Shown here: one piece after another, positions 1 through 8,142 of the stretch
How positions within the stretch are numbered: position 1 is the first letter of the stretch
Layout: each line of letters begins with the position of its first letter
NCBI RefSeq assembly: GCF_003293595.1
Contig: NZ_CP022162.1
Span: 2,080,327 to 2,144,326, forward strand
Source of the DNA: Microbacterium sp. PM5
Lineage (GTDB): Bacteria > Actinomycetota > Actinomycetes > Actinomycetales > Microbacteriaceae
Length of the DNA: 64,000 bases
Reading direction: 5' to 3'
Translations under genes and position numbers: made by a program
Notes under the pieces: generated by a model
Told to the model about the DNA's origin: nothing
The model's database searches: none
What the model saw: only the letters and a program-made list of their open reading frames with translations

Positions 1-527
1 ACCAGGCCCGCGAAGAACACCGGCGTCGCGTAGAAGAGGATGGCGCTCACGCGCAGCACCGCGTCGGGCCAGCGGTCGCGCAGCGCCGCGGCGACGAGGC
101 CGAGCGGGATGCCGACGATGAAGGCGACCACGAGCGAGTACAGCACCAGCTCGAGGGTCGCGGTGCCGTAGGTGGCGATGACCTGCACGACCGGCTGATT
201 GTCGGTGATGGTCGTGCCGAAGTCGAAGGTGAAGATGCGGCCGAGGTACTCGATGTACTGCACGATGATCGGCCGGTCGTAGCCGGCCTCGTGGATGCGC
301 TCGGCGAGCTGATCGGCCGGCAGCCGCCCGCCGAGAGCGGCGGTGATCGGGTCGCCGGTGAGGCGGATGAGAAAGAAGACCAGCGTCACGAGGATCAGCA
401 CGGTCGGGAAGATCAGCAGGAACCGGATGAGGATGTACCTGCCGAGCGCGGAACCGGATCCGGTCTTTCGGACCTCCAGCGCGGGAGGCGGCTCGGCGAC
501 GGAGGATGCCGCGACGGTGCTGGTCAT
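1..527 (-). CDS. ABC transporter permease, DppB/OppB-like (partial, 3' end outside window)
   Basis: The N-terminal 175 residues of an inner-membrane permease of the peptide/nickel/opine ABC family (BPD_transp_1). The start is ATG at 527. A 28-residue cytoplasmic lead is followed by a hydrophobic helix (about residues 31-53, RYILIRFLLIFPTVLILVTL) and then the periplasm-facing region with the family-typical pattern GGRLPADQLAERIHEAGYDRP, which matches the GxPxTPEQIAxLRxxLGLDRP motif of DppB proteins. Two more helices follow before the window edge. It would form the channel with a second permease (DppC-like) beyond the edge and work with the lipoprotein binding protein encoded just upstream on the same strand. 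Substrate cannot be told from sequence; di- or oligopeptides are the family default. Confidence 0.9.
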   Translation of the reverse strand, partial: MTSTVAASSVAEPPPALEVRKTGSGSALGRYILIRFLLIFPTVLILVTLVFFLIRLTGDPITAALGGRLPADQLAERIHEAGYDRPIIVQYIEYLGRIFTFDFGTTITDNQPVVQVIATYGTATLELVLYSLVVAFIVGIPLGLVAAALRDRWPDAVLRVSAILFYATPVFFAGL

Positions 528-552
528 GGATGCCTACTCTACGGATGAAGTG

Positions 553-636
553 CGTTTCGACGCGCTGCGCTCGCTCAACGACCGGGGGTGTGATCCCCCG
601 GTCGTTAAGCGAGGCGCGTTGCGACGAGTCGGAACG
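553..636. repeat. Dispersed palindromic repeat, copy A
   Basis: Imperfect inverted repeat between the binding-protein gene and the permease gene. The inner arms at 573-588 and 595-610 are complementary over 16 nt with one mismatch (GCTCAACGACCGGGGG against its complement), and the outer arms carry GTTTCGAC and its degenerate complement. It belongs to the same family as copies B-F elsewhere in the window. As RNA it would form a long hairpin in the intercistronic region of the transporter operon and could lower permease expression relative to binding protein. Confidence 0.75.
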
Positions 637-646
637 CCCGGACGCG

Positions 647-2293
647 TTACTTCGTGATCGGTGCGAAGCGCAGCTTGAACGACGCGTCGAGCGTGACGCC
701 CTTCACGTCGGCACCGGTCACCGCGACCTGAGCGCCCTGCAGCAGCGGCACCGTCGAGAGGTCCTTGGCCACGAGGTCCTGGATCTTCTCGATGTCGGAC
801 GTGCGGGTGGCGGCATCCGTTTCGACGGCCTGCTTGAGGATCAGGTCGTTGACCTCCTGGTTGACGTAGTGGTTGCCCAGGAAGTTCTTCTCCAGGAAGA
901 ACGGCGTCAGGTAGTTGTCGGCGTCGGAGTAGTCCGGGAACCAGCCGAGCTGGTAGGCCGGGTAGACGTCGGCGGTGCGGTCCTTGGAGTACTGCACCCA
1001 CTCGGTCGACTGCAGGTTGACCGTGAAGAGGCCGTCCTTCTCGAGCTGCTGCTTGACCAGCGCGTACTCGTCACCCGACGACGGGCCGTAGTGGTCGGGG
1101 CTGTACTGCAGGCTCAGCGCGACGGGCGTCGTCACACCGGCCGCAGCCAGCGTCGCCTTCGCCTTGTCGGCGCTGGGGCCTCCGTTGCCGTCGCCGTAGA
1201 GACCCTTCAGGGCGTCGGTCGCCCCGGCGAACCCGGCCGGGACGTACGAGTAGAGCGGGGTGTACGTGCCCTTGTAGACCTGGTCGGAGATCGTCTTGCG
1301 GTCGATCAGATCGGCCACCGCCTGACGGACGGCGAGCGCCTTGGCCGGGTCGGCCTCTGCGGTCGTCGCACCGTACGGCTGCGTGTTGAAGTTGAAGACG
1401 ATGTAGCGGATCTCGCCGCCCGGACCCTCGACGACCTTGACCTTGTCGTTGCCCGACAGGTCGGCCACGTCGGTCGACGACAGGCTGCGGTAGGCCACGT
1501 CGACGTCGCCCTGCTGGACGGCGAGCTTCAGGTTCGACGACTCGGCGAAGTAGCTGAGCACAGCGCCCGAGTTGCTGGGCGCGGCGAGCAGACCCTTGTA
1601 GTTCTTGTTGGGCGTGAACTCGACCGTCTTGTTGAAGTCCCACTTCGTGATCGAGTAGGGGCCGCCGAAGGCGTCGGCCTTCACGATGTCCTGGTCGGGC
1701 GTGACGGCATCGGCCGAGAAGACCTCCTCATCGACGATCGCGCCCGGGAAGGACGTGAGGATGAAGGGGAAGACCTGGTCGTTGTCGGTCTTCAGCTTGA
1801 AGACGACAGTCGTGTCATCGGGGGTCGAGACGCTGTCGAGGTTGTACAGCAGGCTCGATGCACCGTTGGGGTCGGCGATCTTCAGGTTGCGGTCGAACGA
1901 GAACTTCACGTCGGACGAGGTCAGGTCGTGGCCGTTGGCCCACTTCAGGCCCGCCGGCAGCTTCACCGTGTACTCGTTGGGCGCGGTGAACTCGGCCGAC
2001 TCGGCCAGGTCGGGAACGACCTTGTTGGAGTTGTAGTCGGTGTTCACCAGGTACGGGAAGACCTGGGTCTGCACGGCGAGCGAGCCGTTGTCGTACGAGC
2101 CGGCCGGGTCGAGCGTGGTGACCTTGTCGGTCGTGCCGATGATGATGGGGCCGGATGCCGCGCCGTCGGTCGATCCGCCCGTGTTGCCGCCGCCGGCGCA
2201 GCCGGCGAGGAGCAGCGCGGAGACGGCGAGCGCGCCCGCTGCCAGCGCGGTGCGTGCGCGGGCGGAGCCCGGCGAACTGAAGTGCAGTGCCAT
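647..2293 (-). CDS. Peptide ABC transporter substrate-binding lipoprotein (SBP_bac_5)
   Basis: A 548-residue extracellular solute-binding protein of the DppA/OppA family, tethered to the membrane outer face. The N-terminus has a lipoprotein signal peptide with basic and hydrophobic parts ending in a lipobox (LLLAGC, Cys at about residue 31). The mature part begins with the family pattern IIIGTTDKVTTLDPAGSYDN and continues with LPAGLKWANGHDLTSSDVKFSF, the characteristic SBP_bac_5 signature (W-x-G-x-x-L-T-x-x-D-V). Length is normal for the family. It is followed on the same strand by a DppB-like permease, separated by a palindromic repeat, so the two form a peptide-uptake operon. Ligand specificity is not predictable. 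Confidence 0.93.
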   Translation of the reverse strand: MALHFSSPGSARARTALAAGALAVSALLLAGCAGGGNTGGSTDGAASGPIIIGTTDKVTTLDPAGSYDNGSLAVQTQVFPYLVNTDYNSNKVVPDLAESAEFTAPNEYTVKLPAGLKWANGHDLTSSDVKFSFDRNLKIADPNGASSLLYNLDSVSTPDDTTVVFKLKTDNDQVFPFILTSFPGAIVDEEVFSADAVTPDQDIVKADAFGGPYSITKWDFNKTVEFTPNKNYKGLLAAPSNSGAVLSYFAESSNLKLAVQQGDVDVAYRSLSSTDVADLSGNDKVKVVEGPGGEIRYIVFNFNTQPYGATTAEADPAKALAVRQAVADLIDRKTISDQVYKGTYTPLYSYVPAGFAGATDALKGLYGDGNGGPSADKAKATLAAAGVTTPVALSLQYSPDHYGPSSGDEYALVKQQLEKDGLFTVNLQSTEWVQYSKDRTADVYPAYQLGWFPDYSDADNYLTPFFLEKNFLGNHYVNQEVNDLILKQAVETDAATRTSDIEKIQDLVAKDLSTVPLLQGAQVAVTGADVKGVTLDASFKLRFAPITK

Positions 2294-2468
2294 GTGTGAG
2301 TACCTCTGCTGTATGTCGGTAGGCCCCGCCAGGCAGGCGGGACTCAGGTCGCTATCCTGTCGTGCACATCGCCGATCTGCCTCGTGATCGCGCTTTTTGT
2401 AACAGGAATGAAACCCGGCACCACTGCGCGTGACGCGGGGTTTCGCCGGCCGACACCGACCGCGACGG

Positions 2469-3146
2469 TCAGAGGTCCCGCGCGGGCGGCGGGCCGGGCG
2501 GGAGCAGACCGTCGTCGCGCGCGGCCTGGGAGAGCTCTGTCTTGGTGCGCACGGGACGACCGACGGCGGCGTACTTGGCCTTCACCCGGTTGAGGTATTT
2601 GCGGGCGGTGTCGCCGCGCACGCCGAGGCGATCGGCGACCTCGCTGATCGTGAGACCGGAGGCATAGAGCACCATCAGACGCGACTCCTGCACGCTGAGG
2701 GCGGGGCGTACCGCGAGCGCGTCGAGCGTCGCGCGCGTGCGCGGCGACCAGGCGCGCGCACCCCGCCGCACCGCATCGACGACCGCCAGCACGACACCCT
2801 CGGACTCCCGCGAGGACACGATGCCCTCCACCCCGGCATCCATCAAGGTCCGGACGACGTGGTCGGGGGCGTCGGCGGTGAGGGCGACCACGCGCATTCC
2901 GGCTCGTCGACAGGCAGCGAGGGCCGACAGGTCGGTCTCGACGCGGTCGGTGACGACGAGGAACAGCACCTGCGACGGGTGCGTGCCCGCCGGGCGGCGC
3001 GCCACGACCTCGCCGACCGTGGCGGCTTCGGCGACCACCCGCATACCCAGGCGACCCGCCAGCAGCTCGCGCGCATGCGCCCTGCGAGCGCTCGATGGGT
3101 CGACGATCGTCACGCGCCGCAGCGCCGCACCCGCGGAAGCGGTCAT
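2469..3146 (-). CDS. Orphan LuxR/NarL-type regulator with degenerate receiver
   Basis: A 225-residue predicted DNA-binding protein. The start at 3146 is preferred over an upstream ATG because a strong AGGAGG lies just before it. Residues about 10-140 resemble a CheY-like receiver: an early strand with Asp (VTIVDPSS), a VVALTADAP segment like beta-4 and alternating strands and helices. The usual acceptor motif (LLDxxMP) is replaced by VLFLVVTDR, so phosphorylation looks doubtful. The C-terminus has a GerE-type helix-turn-helix (QESRLMVLYASGLTISEVAD, then GDTARKYLNRVKAK). No histidine kinase is adjacent; it is divergent from the ABC-2 exporter genes and upstream of the peptide transporter. Target genes are unknown. 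Confidence 0.8.
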   Translation of the reverse strand: MTASAGAALRRVTIVDPSSARRAHARELLAGRLGMRVVAEAATVGEVVARRPAGTHPSQVLFLVVTDRVETDLSALAACRRAGMRVVALTADAPDHVVRTLMDAGVEGIVSSRESEGVVLAVVDAVRRGARAWSPRTRATLDALAVRPALSVQESRLMVLYASGLTISEVADRLGVRGDTARKYLNRVKAKYAAVGRPVRTKTELSQAARDDGLLPPGPPPARDL

Positions 3147-3296
3147 GTCTCCTCCTTGCGTCCCTTCGAAGAGAGTGCGAAACCGACGATTCGTCACGCG
3201 AGTACGCCGACGAGTTTTCGGCCGTGACGAATGTCATGGCGCAGTCGTGACGGCCGTGTGCGGTGCACGGGCCGGCGCGCGGGCAGAGTCGGAGAC

Positions 3297-4202
3297 ATGG
3301 ATGAGAACCAGGGACTGCTCGCGGTGGATGCCGCGGGCCTGCGCAAGAGCTTCGGCAGTGTCCGAGCGGTGGAGAGCGTCGATCTGCGGGTGCGCCCGGG
3401 CGAGATCGTCGCCTTCCTCGGCCCGAACGGCGCCGGCAAGACCACCACGATCGACATGCTGCTGGGGCTCTCCGACCCCGACGTCGGCGCTGTCCGCGTC
3501 TTCGGCGAGAGCCCTCGCGCGGCCATCTCGCACGGGCTCGTCTCCGCGGTGCTGCAGACCGGCGGGCTGCTGAAGGACATCACCGTCAGCGAGACGCTCG
3601 CGCTCACGGCGAGCCTGTTCGCCGACACCCGCCCGGTGGAGGAGGTCATGCAGCGCGCCGGCATCAGCGAGATCGCGAACCGGCGCGTCGGGATGTGCTC
3701 CGGCGGTCAGCAGCAGCGGCTGCGCTTCGCGATGGCGCTGCTGAGCGACCCGGGTCTGCTGATTCTCGACGAGCCCACCACCGGGATGGACGTCGAGGGC
3801 CGCCGCGCGTTCTGGAGCGCGATCCGCGCCGACGCCGCGCGCGGACGCACCGTGCTCTTCGCCACGCACTACCTCGACGAGGCCGACGAGTACGCCGACC
3901 GCATCGTGCTCATGAGCCGAGGCCGCATCGTCGCCGACGGCTCCACCGCCGAGATCAAGAATCTGGTCTCCGGCCGCATCGTGCGCGCCACCCTCCCGGG
4001 CGCCGACCCCGCGCGCCTGGCCGCACTCGCCGGCGTCGACGACGTCGAGTTCGCCGGCGACCGCATCAGCATCCACACGAAGGACTCGGATGCCGTCGCG
4101 CGCCACCTCCTCACCGAGACGGCGGCCCGCGACATCGAGATCACCTCACAGAACCTCGAGAGCGTCTTCCTCGCCCTCACCTCCGAAGGAGCCTCCGCAT
4201 GA
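3297..4202 (+). CDS. ABC-2 type exporter ATP-binding protein
   Basis: A 301-residue ATPase of the DrrA/NatA class that powers an ABC-2 exporter. Walker A is GPNGAGKTT (about residues 40-48), the Q-loop follows at VLQTGGLL, the signature is CSGGQQQRL instead of LSGGQ, and Walker B is LLILDEPTTGMD, followed by the H-loop THYLDEADEYADR. The C-terminal extension of about 90 residues is typical of DrrA-like proteins. The start at 3297 (MDENQGLL) is chosen because upstream residues are not conserved-looking and the ABC domain begins soon after. It overlaps the permease gene by 4 nt, so translation is probably coupled. The downstream DesK-type two-component system suggests a stress- or drug-responsive exporter; the cargo is unknown. 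Confidence 0.92.
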   Translation: MDENQGLLAVDAAGLRKSFGSVRAVESVDLRVRPGEIVAFLGPNGAGKTTTIDMLLGLSDPDVGAVRVFGESPRAAISHGLVSAVLQTGGLLKDITVSETLALTASLFADTRPVEEVMQRAGISEIANRRVGMCSGGQQQRLRFAMALLSDPGLLILDEPTTGMDVEGRRAFWSAIRADAARGRTVLFATHYLDEADEYADRIVLMSRGRIVADGSTAEIKNLVSGRIVRATLPGADPARLAALAGVDDVEFAGDRISIHTKDSDAVARHLLTETAARDIEITSQNLESVFLALTSEGASA

Positions 4203-5032
4203 GCACCGCATCCTCCGCGCCGTCGGCGCTGTCCGCCGATCGCGTCACCCTCGACCGGCGCGTCCCGCCGCTCGGCGGCTTCAACCTCACCTACCTCGGC
4301 ATCGAGCTCAAGCGCCGCCTGCGCAATCGCCGCACCCTCTTCTTCACCATCGCGTTCCCGGTCGTGATGTACGTCATCATCGGTCTGCGTCTGCGCGATG
4401 AGCAGCTGACGGCGACGCCCGTCGCCGACGGCGGCGTGTCGGTCGCGGCGTACATCATGGTGTCGATGGCGATGTACGGCGCCATGATGTCGGCCACGCA
4501 GACCGGCGCTGCCGTCGCCCTGGAACGCACGCAGGGCTGGAGCCGGCAGCTGCGCCTGACGCCCCTGAACCCCCTCGTCAACATCATCATCAAGATGATC
4601 GCGGGCATGGTGCTGGGCCTTCTCGCGGTCGTCGCCACATATGCAGCCGGCGCGATCAGCGGCATCCAGCTCAGCGTCGGTCAGTGGATCGGCACGGGGC
4701 TCGTCGGCTGGGTGCTCGCGAGCGCCGTGTTCACGACGCTCGGACTGTTCGTCGGCTACCTCATGCCGAGCGAGAACGCCGCGCAGGTGACGAGCCTCGT
4801 CGTCGTGTTCTTGTCGTTCCTCGGGGGCCTGTTCTACCCGCTCAGCAGCATGCCCGACTTCATGCAGACCATCGCGAAGTTCACCCCGGTCTACGGCATC
4901 GGCGAGCTCGCCCGCTCGCCGCTGACCGGCGAGAGCTTCGACGCGATGTGGCTGGTCAACGCGCTCGTCTGGCTCGTGCTGTTCGTCGCCGGCACGACGT
5001 GGGCGTTCCGGCGCGACACCAAGCGCGTCTGA
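4199..5032 (+). CDS. ABC-2 type exporter permease
   Basis: A 277-residue membrane protein with about six transmembrane helices and a cytoplasmic N-terminus, the partner of the ATPase just upstream (ATGA overlap at 4199-4202). Hydrophobic segments include TLFFTIAFPVVMYVIIGLRL, a long AAYIMVSMAMYGAMMSA stretch, the IAGMVLGLLAVVATYAAGA helix and the FLGGLFYPLSSMP loop typical of ABC2_membrane proteins. A very similar layout (ATPase, permease, DesK kinase, LuxR regulator) is common in Gram-positive bacteria for drug, lipid or antibiotic-type exporters. Substrate is unknown. Confidence 0.9.
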   Translation: MSTASSAPSALSADRVTLDRRVPPLGGFNLTYLGIELKRRLRNRRTLFFTIAFPVVMYVIIGLRLRDEQLTATPVADGGVSVAAYIMVSMAMYGAMMSATQTGAAVALERTQGWSRQLRLTPLNPLVNIIIKMIAGMVLGLLAVVATYAAGAISGIQLSVGQWIGTGLVGWVLASAVFTTLGLFVGYLMPSENAAQVTSLVVVFLSFLGGLFYPLSSMPDFMQTIAKFTPVYGIGELARSPLTGESFDAMWLVNALVWLVLFVAGTTWAFRRDTKRV

Positions 5033-5044
5033 GTCGGCGCGCCC

Positions 5045-5050
5045 TACAGT
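5045..5050 (+). promoter_or_regulatory. -10 element of the DesK-type kinase gene (leaderless)
   Basis: TACAGT ends 7 nt before the GTG at 5058, so transcription would begin at or next to that codon. This argues for an internal promoter ahead of the two-component genes and for 5058 rather than 5049 as the start codon. Confidence 0.45.
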
Positions 5051-5057
5051 GAAGTCC

Positions 5058-6221
5058 GTGAGCGCGACACGAGACGATCTCGGCGGGACCGGGTGGGACA
5101 TCCCCCCGGTCCCCGCCTCGTCGACGACACCCACGGCGCGCGAGCTGCTGACCGCCCGCGCCGCCCGAGGCTGGTACGTCGGCGGCTCGATCTCGCTCAT
5201 CTGGCTGTTCATCGTGGCCACCGAGGCCGTCGCCGCCGCGGACACCGCGGTCTCGAGCGCGGTCGTGATCGCCCTGCTGGTGCTGTTCGCGGCATCGTTT
5301 CTGATGGCGATCCCTGTGTCGCGCCTTCTGCCGCCGCGGCTGCGACTGCTGCCGGCGGCCTGGCTGTTCCTCCTCTCCTTCACCCTCTTCCCGTGGATCG
5401 GGTGGGATGTCCGCGGTGTGTGGAGCTACGTGGGCGTTGCGATCGGCATGGCCGTCGTCCGCTTGCGCACCACCTGGACGCTGCTGCTCGTGCTGGGAGC
5501 GACGGCGCTCGTCACGGGCGTGATCTCGGACGGGTGGACGGAAGGCGTGCTGTTCCTGCCGGCTATCATCGTCTCGATCTCCGCGATGATGGCGGCGTTC
5601 GGCCGCAACATCGCCGCGATGAACGCCCTGCGCGCCACGCGGGATCAGATGGCGCAGATGGCCGTCGAGCGCGAACGCAGCCGCGTCGCGCGCGACCTTC
5701 ACGACATCCTCGGTCACTCGCTCACCGTGATCACGGTGAAGACCGAGCTGGCAGGCCGACTGATCGACGTCGATGCCGCGCGGGCCAAGGCGGAAGTCGC
5801 CGAGGTCGAGGCCCTCGCGAGGGGCGCCTTGGCCGATGTGCGCGCGACGGTCGCCGGCTACCGCGGCATCACGGTGGCGGGCGAGCTGGCGGCCGCTCGG
5901 CAGGCGCTGGATGCCGCCGGCATCGCCGCTGAACTGCCCACCGCCACCGAGAACGTGCCCGCAGAGCGGCGTGAGCTGGCGGGCTGGATCGTCCGCGAGG
6001 GCGTGACCAACGTGATCCGCCACGCGCACGCGTCGCGCTGCCGCGTGCGCCTCAGCGGCCGCAGCGTGAGCATCGAGGACGACGGGGTGGGACCGGCGTC
6101 CGGCGCGGGTACGGCGGGCAGCGGACTGATCGGGTTGCGCGAACGGGTGGAGGCGGCCGGCGGGCGTCTGACGCTCGGCCGCAGCGAGTGGGGCGGATTC
6201 CTGTTGAAGGTCACGCTGTGA
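5058..6221 (+). CDS. DesK-type sensor histidine kinase
   Basis: A membrane sensor kinase of the HisKA_3 family, 387 residues from the GTG at 5058 (a GTG three codons upstream at 5049 is also possible). Four to five transmembrane helices occupy about residues 35-175, with little extracellular sequence, so it probably senses membrane state or the exporter itself. The dimerisation helix has the phospho-acceptor His in ERSRVARDLHDILGHSLTVI. The ATP-binding part is short, with EDDGVGPASGAGTAGSGLIG as the G-box. The response-regulator gene overlaps its stop codon (GTGA at 6218-6221). Together with the upstream ABC-2 pair it forms a DesK/DesR-like or BceRS-like sensing and export module. Confidence 0.92.
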   Translation: MSATRDDLGGTGWDIPPVPASSTTPTARELLTARAARGWYVGGSISLIWLFIVATEAVAAADTAVSSAVVIALLVLFAASFLMAIPVSRLLPPRLRLLPAAWLFLLSFTLFPWIGWDVRGVWSYVGVAIGMAVVRLRTTWTLLLVLGATALVTGVISDGWTEGVLFLPAIIVSISAMMAAFGRNIAAMNALRATRDQMAQMAVERERSRVARDLHDILGHSLTVITVKTELAGRLIDVDAARAKAEVAEVEALARGALADVRATVAGYRGITVAGELAAARQALDAAGIAAELPTATENVPAERRELAGWIVREGVTNVIRHAHASRCRVRLSGRSVSIEDDGVGPASGAGTAGSGLIGLRERVEAAGGRLTLGRSEWGGFLLKVTL

Positions 6222-6823
6222 TCCGCCTGCTCATCGCCGACGACCAGGCGCTCGTGCGCGGTGCTCTGTCGGCCCTGCTGGGTCTCGAGCCCGACATCGA
6301 GGTGGTCGCCGAGGTGGGTCGCGGCGACGAGGTCGTGGATGCCGCCGTGCGCACATCCGCCGACGTGGCGCTGCTCGACATCGAGATGCCGGGGATGGAC
6401 GGGATCGCGGCGGCATCCGCGCTGCGCGATGCGCTGCCCACGTGCCGGACGCTCATCGTGACCACGTTCGGCCGTCCGGGCTACCTGACCCGCGCGATGC
6501 GGGCGGGCGCGGCCGGATTCGTCGTGAAGGACACGCCCGCTGCGCAGCTCGCCGACGCCGTCCGACGGGTGGCGCAGGGACTGCGGGTCGTCGATCCCGC
6601 CCTGGCCGCCGACTCGCTCGCGCAGGGCGAGTCGCCCCTGACCGGCCGCGAGACCGACGTGCTCGCGGTGGCCCGGACGGGCGGCTCGATCGCCGACATC
6701 GCGCAGATGCTGCACCTGAGCGAGGGCACGGTGCGCAACCACCTCTCCAGCGCGATCGGCAAGACCGGTGCCCGCAACCGCGCCGACGCCGTGCGGGTCG
6801 CCGACGAGAACGGCTGGCTCTAG
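6218..6823 (+). CDS. NarL/LuxR-family response regulator
   Basis: A 201-residue response regulator. The receiver has acidic residues at 8-9, the acceptor Asp54 in VALLDIEMPGMDG and the conserved Lys in GFVVKDTPA. The C-terminal GerE domain reads LTGRETDVLAVARTGGSIAD and then LHLSEGTVRNHLSSAIGKTG. The GTG start at 6218 overlaps the kinase stop, which indicates translational coupling to its cognate sensor. The likely target is the adjacent ABC-2 exporter operon. Its stop codon (6821-6823) interlocks with the stop of the convergent marR gene, so the two mRNAs are complementary at their ends. Confidence 0.93.
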   Translation: MIRLLIADDQALVRGALSALLGLEPDIEVVAEVGRGDEVVDAAVRTSADVALLDIEMPGMDGIAAASALRDALPTCRTLIVTTFGRPGYLTRAMRAGAAGFVVKDTPAAQLADAVRRVAQGLRVVDPALAADSLAQGESPLTGRETDVLAVARTGGSIADIAQMLHLSEGTVRNHLSSAIGKTGARNRADAVRVADENGWL

Positions 6824-7263
6824 CCGCGAAGAGAGCGGATCATCGCGCCGAGCAGCCGCAGCGCCTCGTCGCGGTCGCCGTCGTCGAGACCGTCCAACAT
6901 GCGATCCTCCACCGATCGCACGGCCGTGCTGGCGGCGGACAGCGCCGTGCGGCCCCGATCGGTGATCGTCGCCGGGAGCACCTTGCCGGAGGCGGGGGTG
7001 TCGGGCCGCGAGATCTCACCATCACGCTCGAGCTTCTGCAGCAGCACGTTCATGGTCTGGCGGGTGACGAAGGTGCCACGGGCCAGATCCGAGTTCGACA
7101 GCCCGGGACGCTGTGCCAGCAGTTCGAGACACGCGTAATGGGTGACGCTCATCCCGAGCGGACGGAGAACGTCTTCCATCGCGCTCCTCAGAGCGCTCGC
7201 TGCCTCTTTGAGGCGATAGCCGACAGAGGTCGGTAGATCGACGACGGGCGTGCGTTGACTCAT
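6820..7263 (-). CDS. MarR-family transcriptional regulator
   Basis: A 147-residue winged-helix repressor-type protein. It has the MarR fold: dimer helix (GYRLKEAASALRSAMEDVLR), helix-turn-helix (LSNSDLARGTFVTRQTMNVL) and wing (ISRPDTPASGKVLPATITDRG). It is divergent from a small VOC-family gene, and the 58-bp gap holds two identical TGTCAG-N4-CTGACA palindromes, one of them covering its own start codon. That arrangement suggests repression of both genes, relieved by a small ligand that the VOC protein may bind or degrade. The start at 7263 is the only one that keeps the first dimerisation helix; no clear Shine-Dalgarno precedes it, so the mRNA may be leaderless. Confidence 0.9.
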   Translation of the reverse strand: MSQRTPVVDLPTSVGYRLKEAASALRSAMEDVLRPLGMSVTHYACLELLAQRPGLSNSDLARGTFVTRQTMNVLLQKLERDGEISRPDTPASGKVLPATITDRGRTALSAASTAVRSVEDRMLDGLDDGDRDEALRLLGAMIRSLRG

Positions 7264-7304
7264 GTCAGTATCCTGACATACACTTGCGTGTCAGATAACT
7301 GACA
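7263..7304. promoter_or_regulatory. Paired MarR operators between marR and VOC gene
   Basis: Two perfect palindromes, TGTCAG-TATC-CTGACA at 7263-7278 and TGTCAG-ATAA-CTGACA at 7289-7304, with centres 26 bp apart. The left one overlaps the start codon of the marR gene and the right one lies 18 bp before the VOC start, where a promoter must be. The half-site and 16-bp size fit a MarR dimer. Confidence 0.75.
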
Positions 7305-7321
7305 TACGAAAGGAACAACTC

Positions 7322-7690
7322 ATGCCCGCCACCGGCCCCGACTTCATTTCCCTGCAGGTTCGCGACCTCGCCGCCTCCCAGGCGTTCTACGAGCAGTTCC
7401 TCGGGCTCACGCGCTCACCGGCAGGACCCCCGCACGCCGTCGTCTTCGCGACGACCCCCATCGCATTCGCCGTGCGGGACATCGTCGATGACGCCGTCCG
7501 CGAGGGCGCGACCCCGCCGGGAGCGGGCATCGCCCTCTGGCTGCACGCGACCGACGTGCAGCAGATCCACGACGCCTTGGTCGCCGCCGGCCACGAGATC
7601 GTCGCCGCTCCGATCGACGGCCCGTTCGGCCGCACCTTCACGTTCGTCGACCCGGACGGGTACCGGATCACGCTCCACGACCGCGCCTGA
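7322..7690 (+). CDS. VOC-family protein (glyoxalase/bleomycin-resistance/dioxygenase fold)
   Basis: A 122-residue single-module VOC protein. Typical beta-alpha-beta-beta-beta repeats are visible: FISLQVRDLAASQAFYEQFL at the start, a middle LWLHATDVQQIHDALVAAGH and a C-terminal GRTFTFVDPDGYRITLHD. The final acidic-aromatic block is common in this superfamily, but the metal-binding His and Glu pattern is incomplete, so it may be a binding or resistance protein and not an enzyme. It has a good ribosome-binding site (AAAGGA). Expression is probably controlled by the divergent MarR protein through the two palindromes upstream. Confidence 0.85.
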   Translation: MPATGPDFISLQVRDLAASQAFYEQFLGLTRSPAGPPHAVVFATTPIAFAVRDIVDDAVREGATPPGAGIALWLHATDVQQIHDALVAAGHEIVAAPIDGPFGRTFTFVDPDGYRITLHDRA

Positions 7691-7717
7691 CGGGCGGGCG
7701 AGCGAGCGAGCGAGCCC
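7691..7717 (+). repeat. GAGC tetranucleotide run inside a short hairpin after the VOC gene
   Basis: Four consecutive GAGC units (about 7700-7715) flanked by GGGC and GCCC, so the RNA can fold into a GC-rich stem directly after the stop codon. It may terminate VOC-gene transcription, but there is no T-tract. Confidence 0.4.
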
Positions 7718-7736
7718 GACCGTATGGATGCCGGCG

Positions 7737-8120
7737 TCAGCGCAGGCCGAAGTGGTCGAGCTCGGCGTCGTCGAGCAACCGCGAGCGGATGAGGAAGCGC
7801 ATGCCGGTCGGCCCCTCGACGCTGAAGCCCGCGCCGCGGCCCGGAACGACGTCGATCGTGAGGTGCGTGTACTTCCAGTACTCGAACTGCGATGCGGAGA
7901 TGAAGACCTCGATCGGGTCGTCCAGCCCCACGTCGAGGTCGCCGAGTTTCACGTCCGACGGCCCGGTGAGGAACATCCCGACGGGGTAGCACATGGGTGC
8001 GCTGCCGTCACAGCATCCGCCGGACTGGTGGAACATGAGCTTGCCGTGCTGCGCCGTGAGCTGGCGCAGGAGGGATGCCGCGGCATCCGTCACCGCGACC
8101 CTGCTGAGTGTGGTGGTCAT
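7737..8120 (-). CDS. DUF779 family protein, aldehyde-dehydrogenase partner
   Basis: A 127-residue DUF779 protein. These small proteins are almost always encoded beside acetaldehyde or related aldehyde dehydrogenases, as here, but their biochemical role is not settled. The sequence has the family hallmark FHQSGGCCDGSAPMCYP with three conserved cysteines, and a second conserved block QFEYWKYTHLTIDVVPGRGAGF. The cysteine cluster suggests metal or redox chemistry. ATG at 8120 is chosen because the DUF begins at once; a longer upstream reading frame is the shadow of the dehydrogenase end. It lies 91 bp after the dehydrogenase gene with a strong hairpin between them. Confidence 0.9.
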   Translation of the reverse strand: MTTTLSRVAVTDAAASLLRQLTAQHGKLMFHQSGGCCDGSAPMCYPVGMFLTGPSDVKLGDLDVGLDDPIEVFISASQFEYWKYTHLTIDVVPGRGAGFSVEGPTGMRFLIRSRLLDDAELDHFGLR

Positions 8121-8142
8121 GACCGTCCCGTTCTCCGCCGAC

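Noticed and set aside
506..2299. 597-aa plus-strand frame
   Set aside because: Antisense of the substrate-binding lipoprotein gene; Arg/Val/Asp-rich composition without domains, a common artefact in high-GC DNA.
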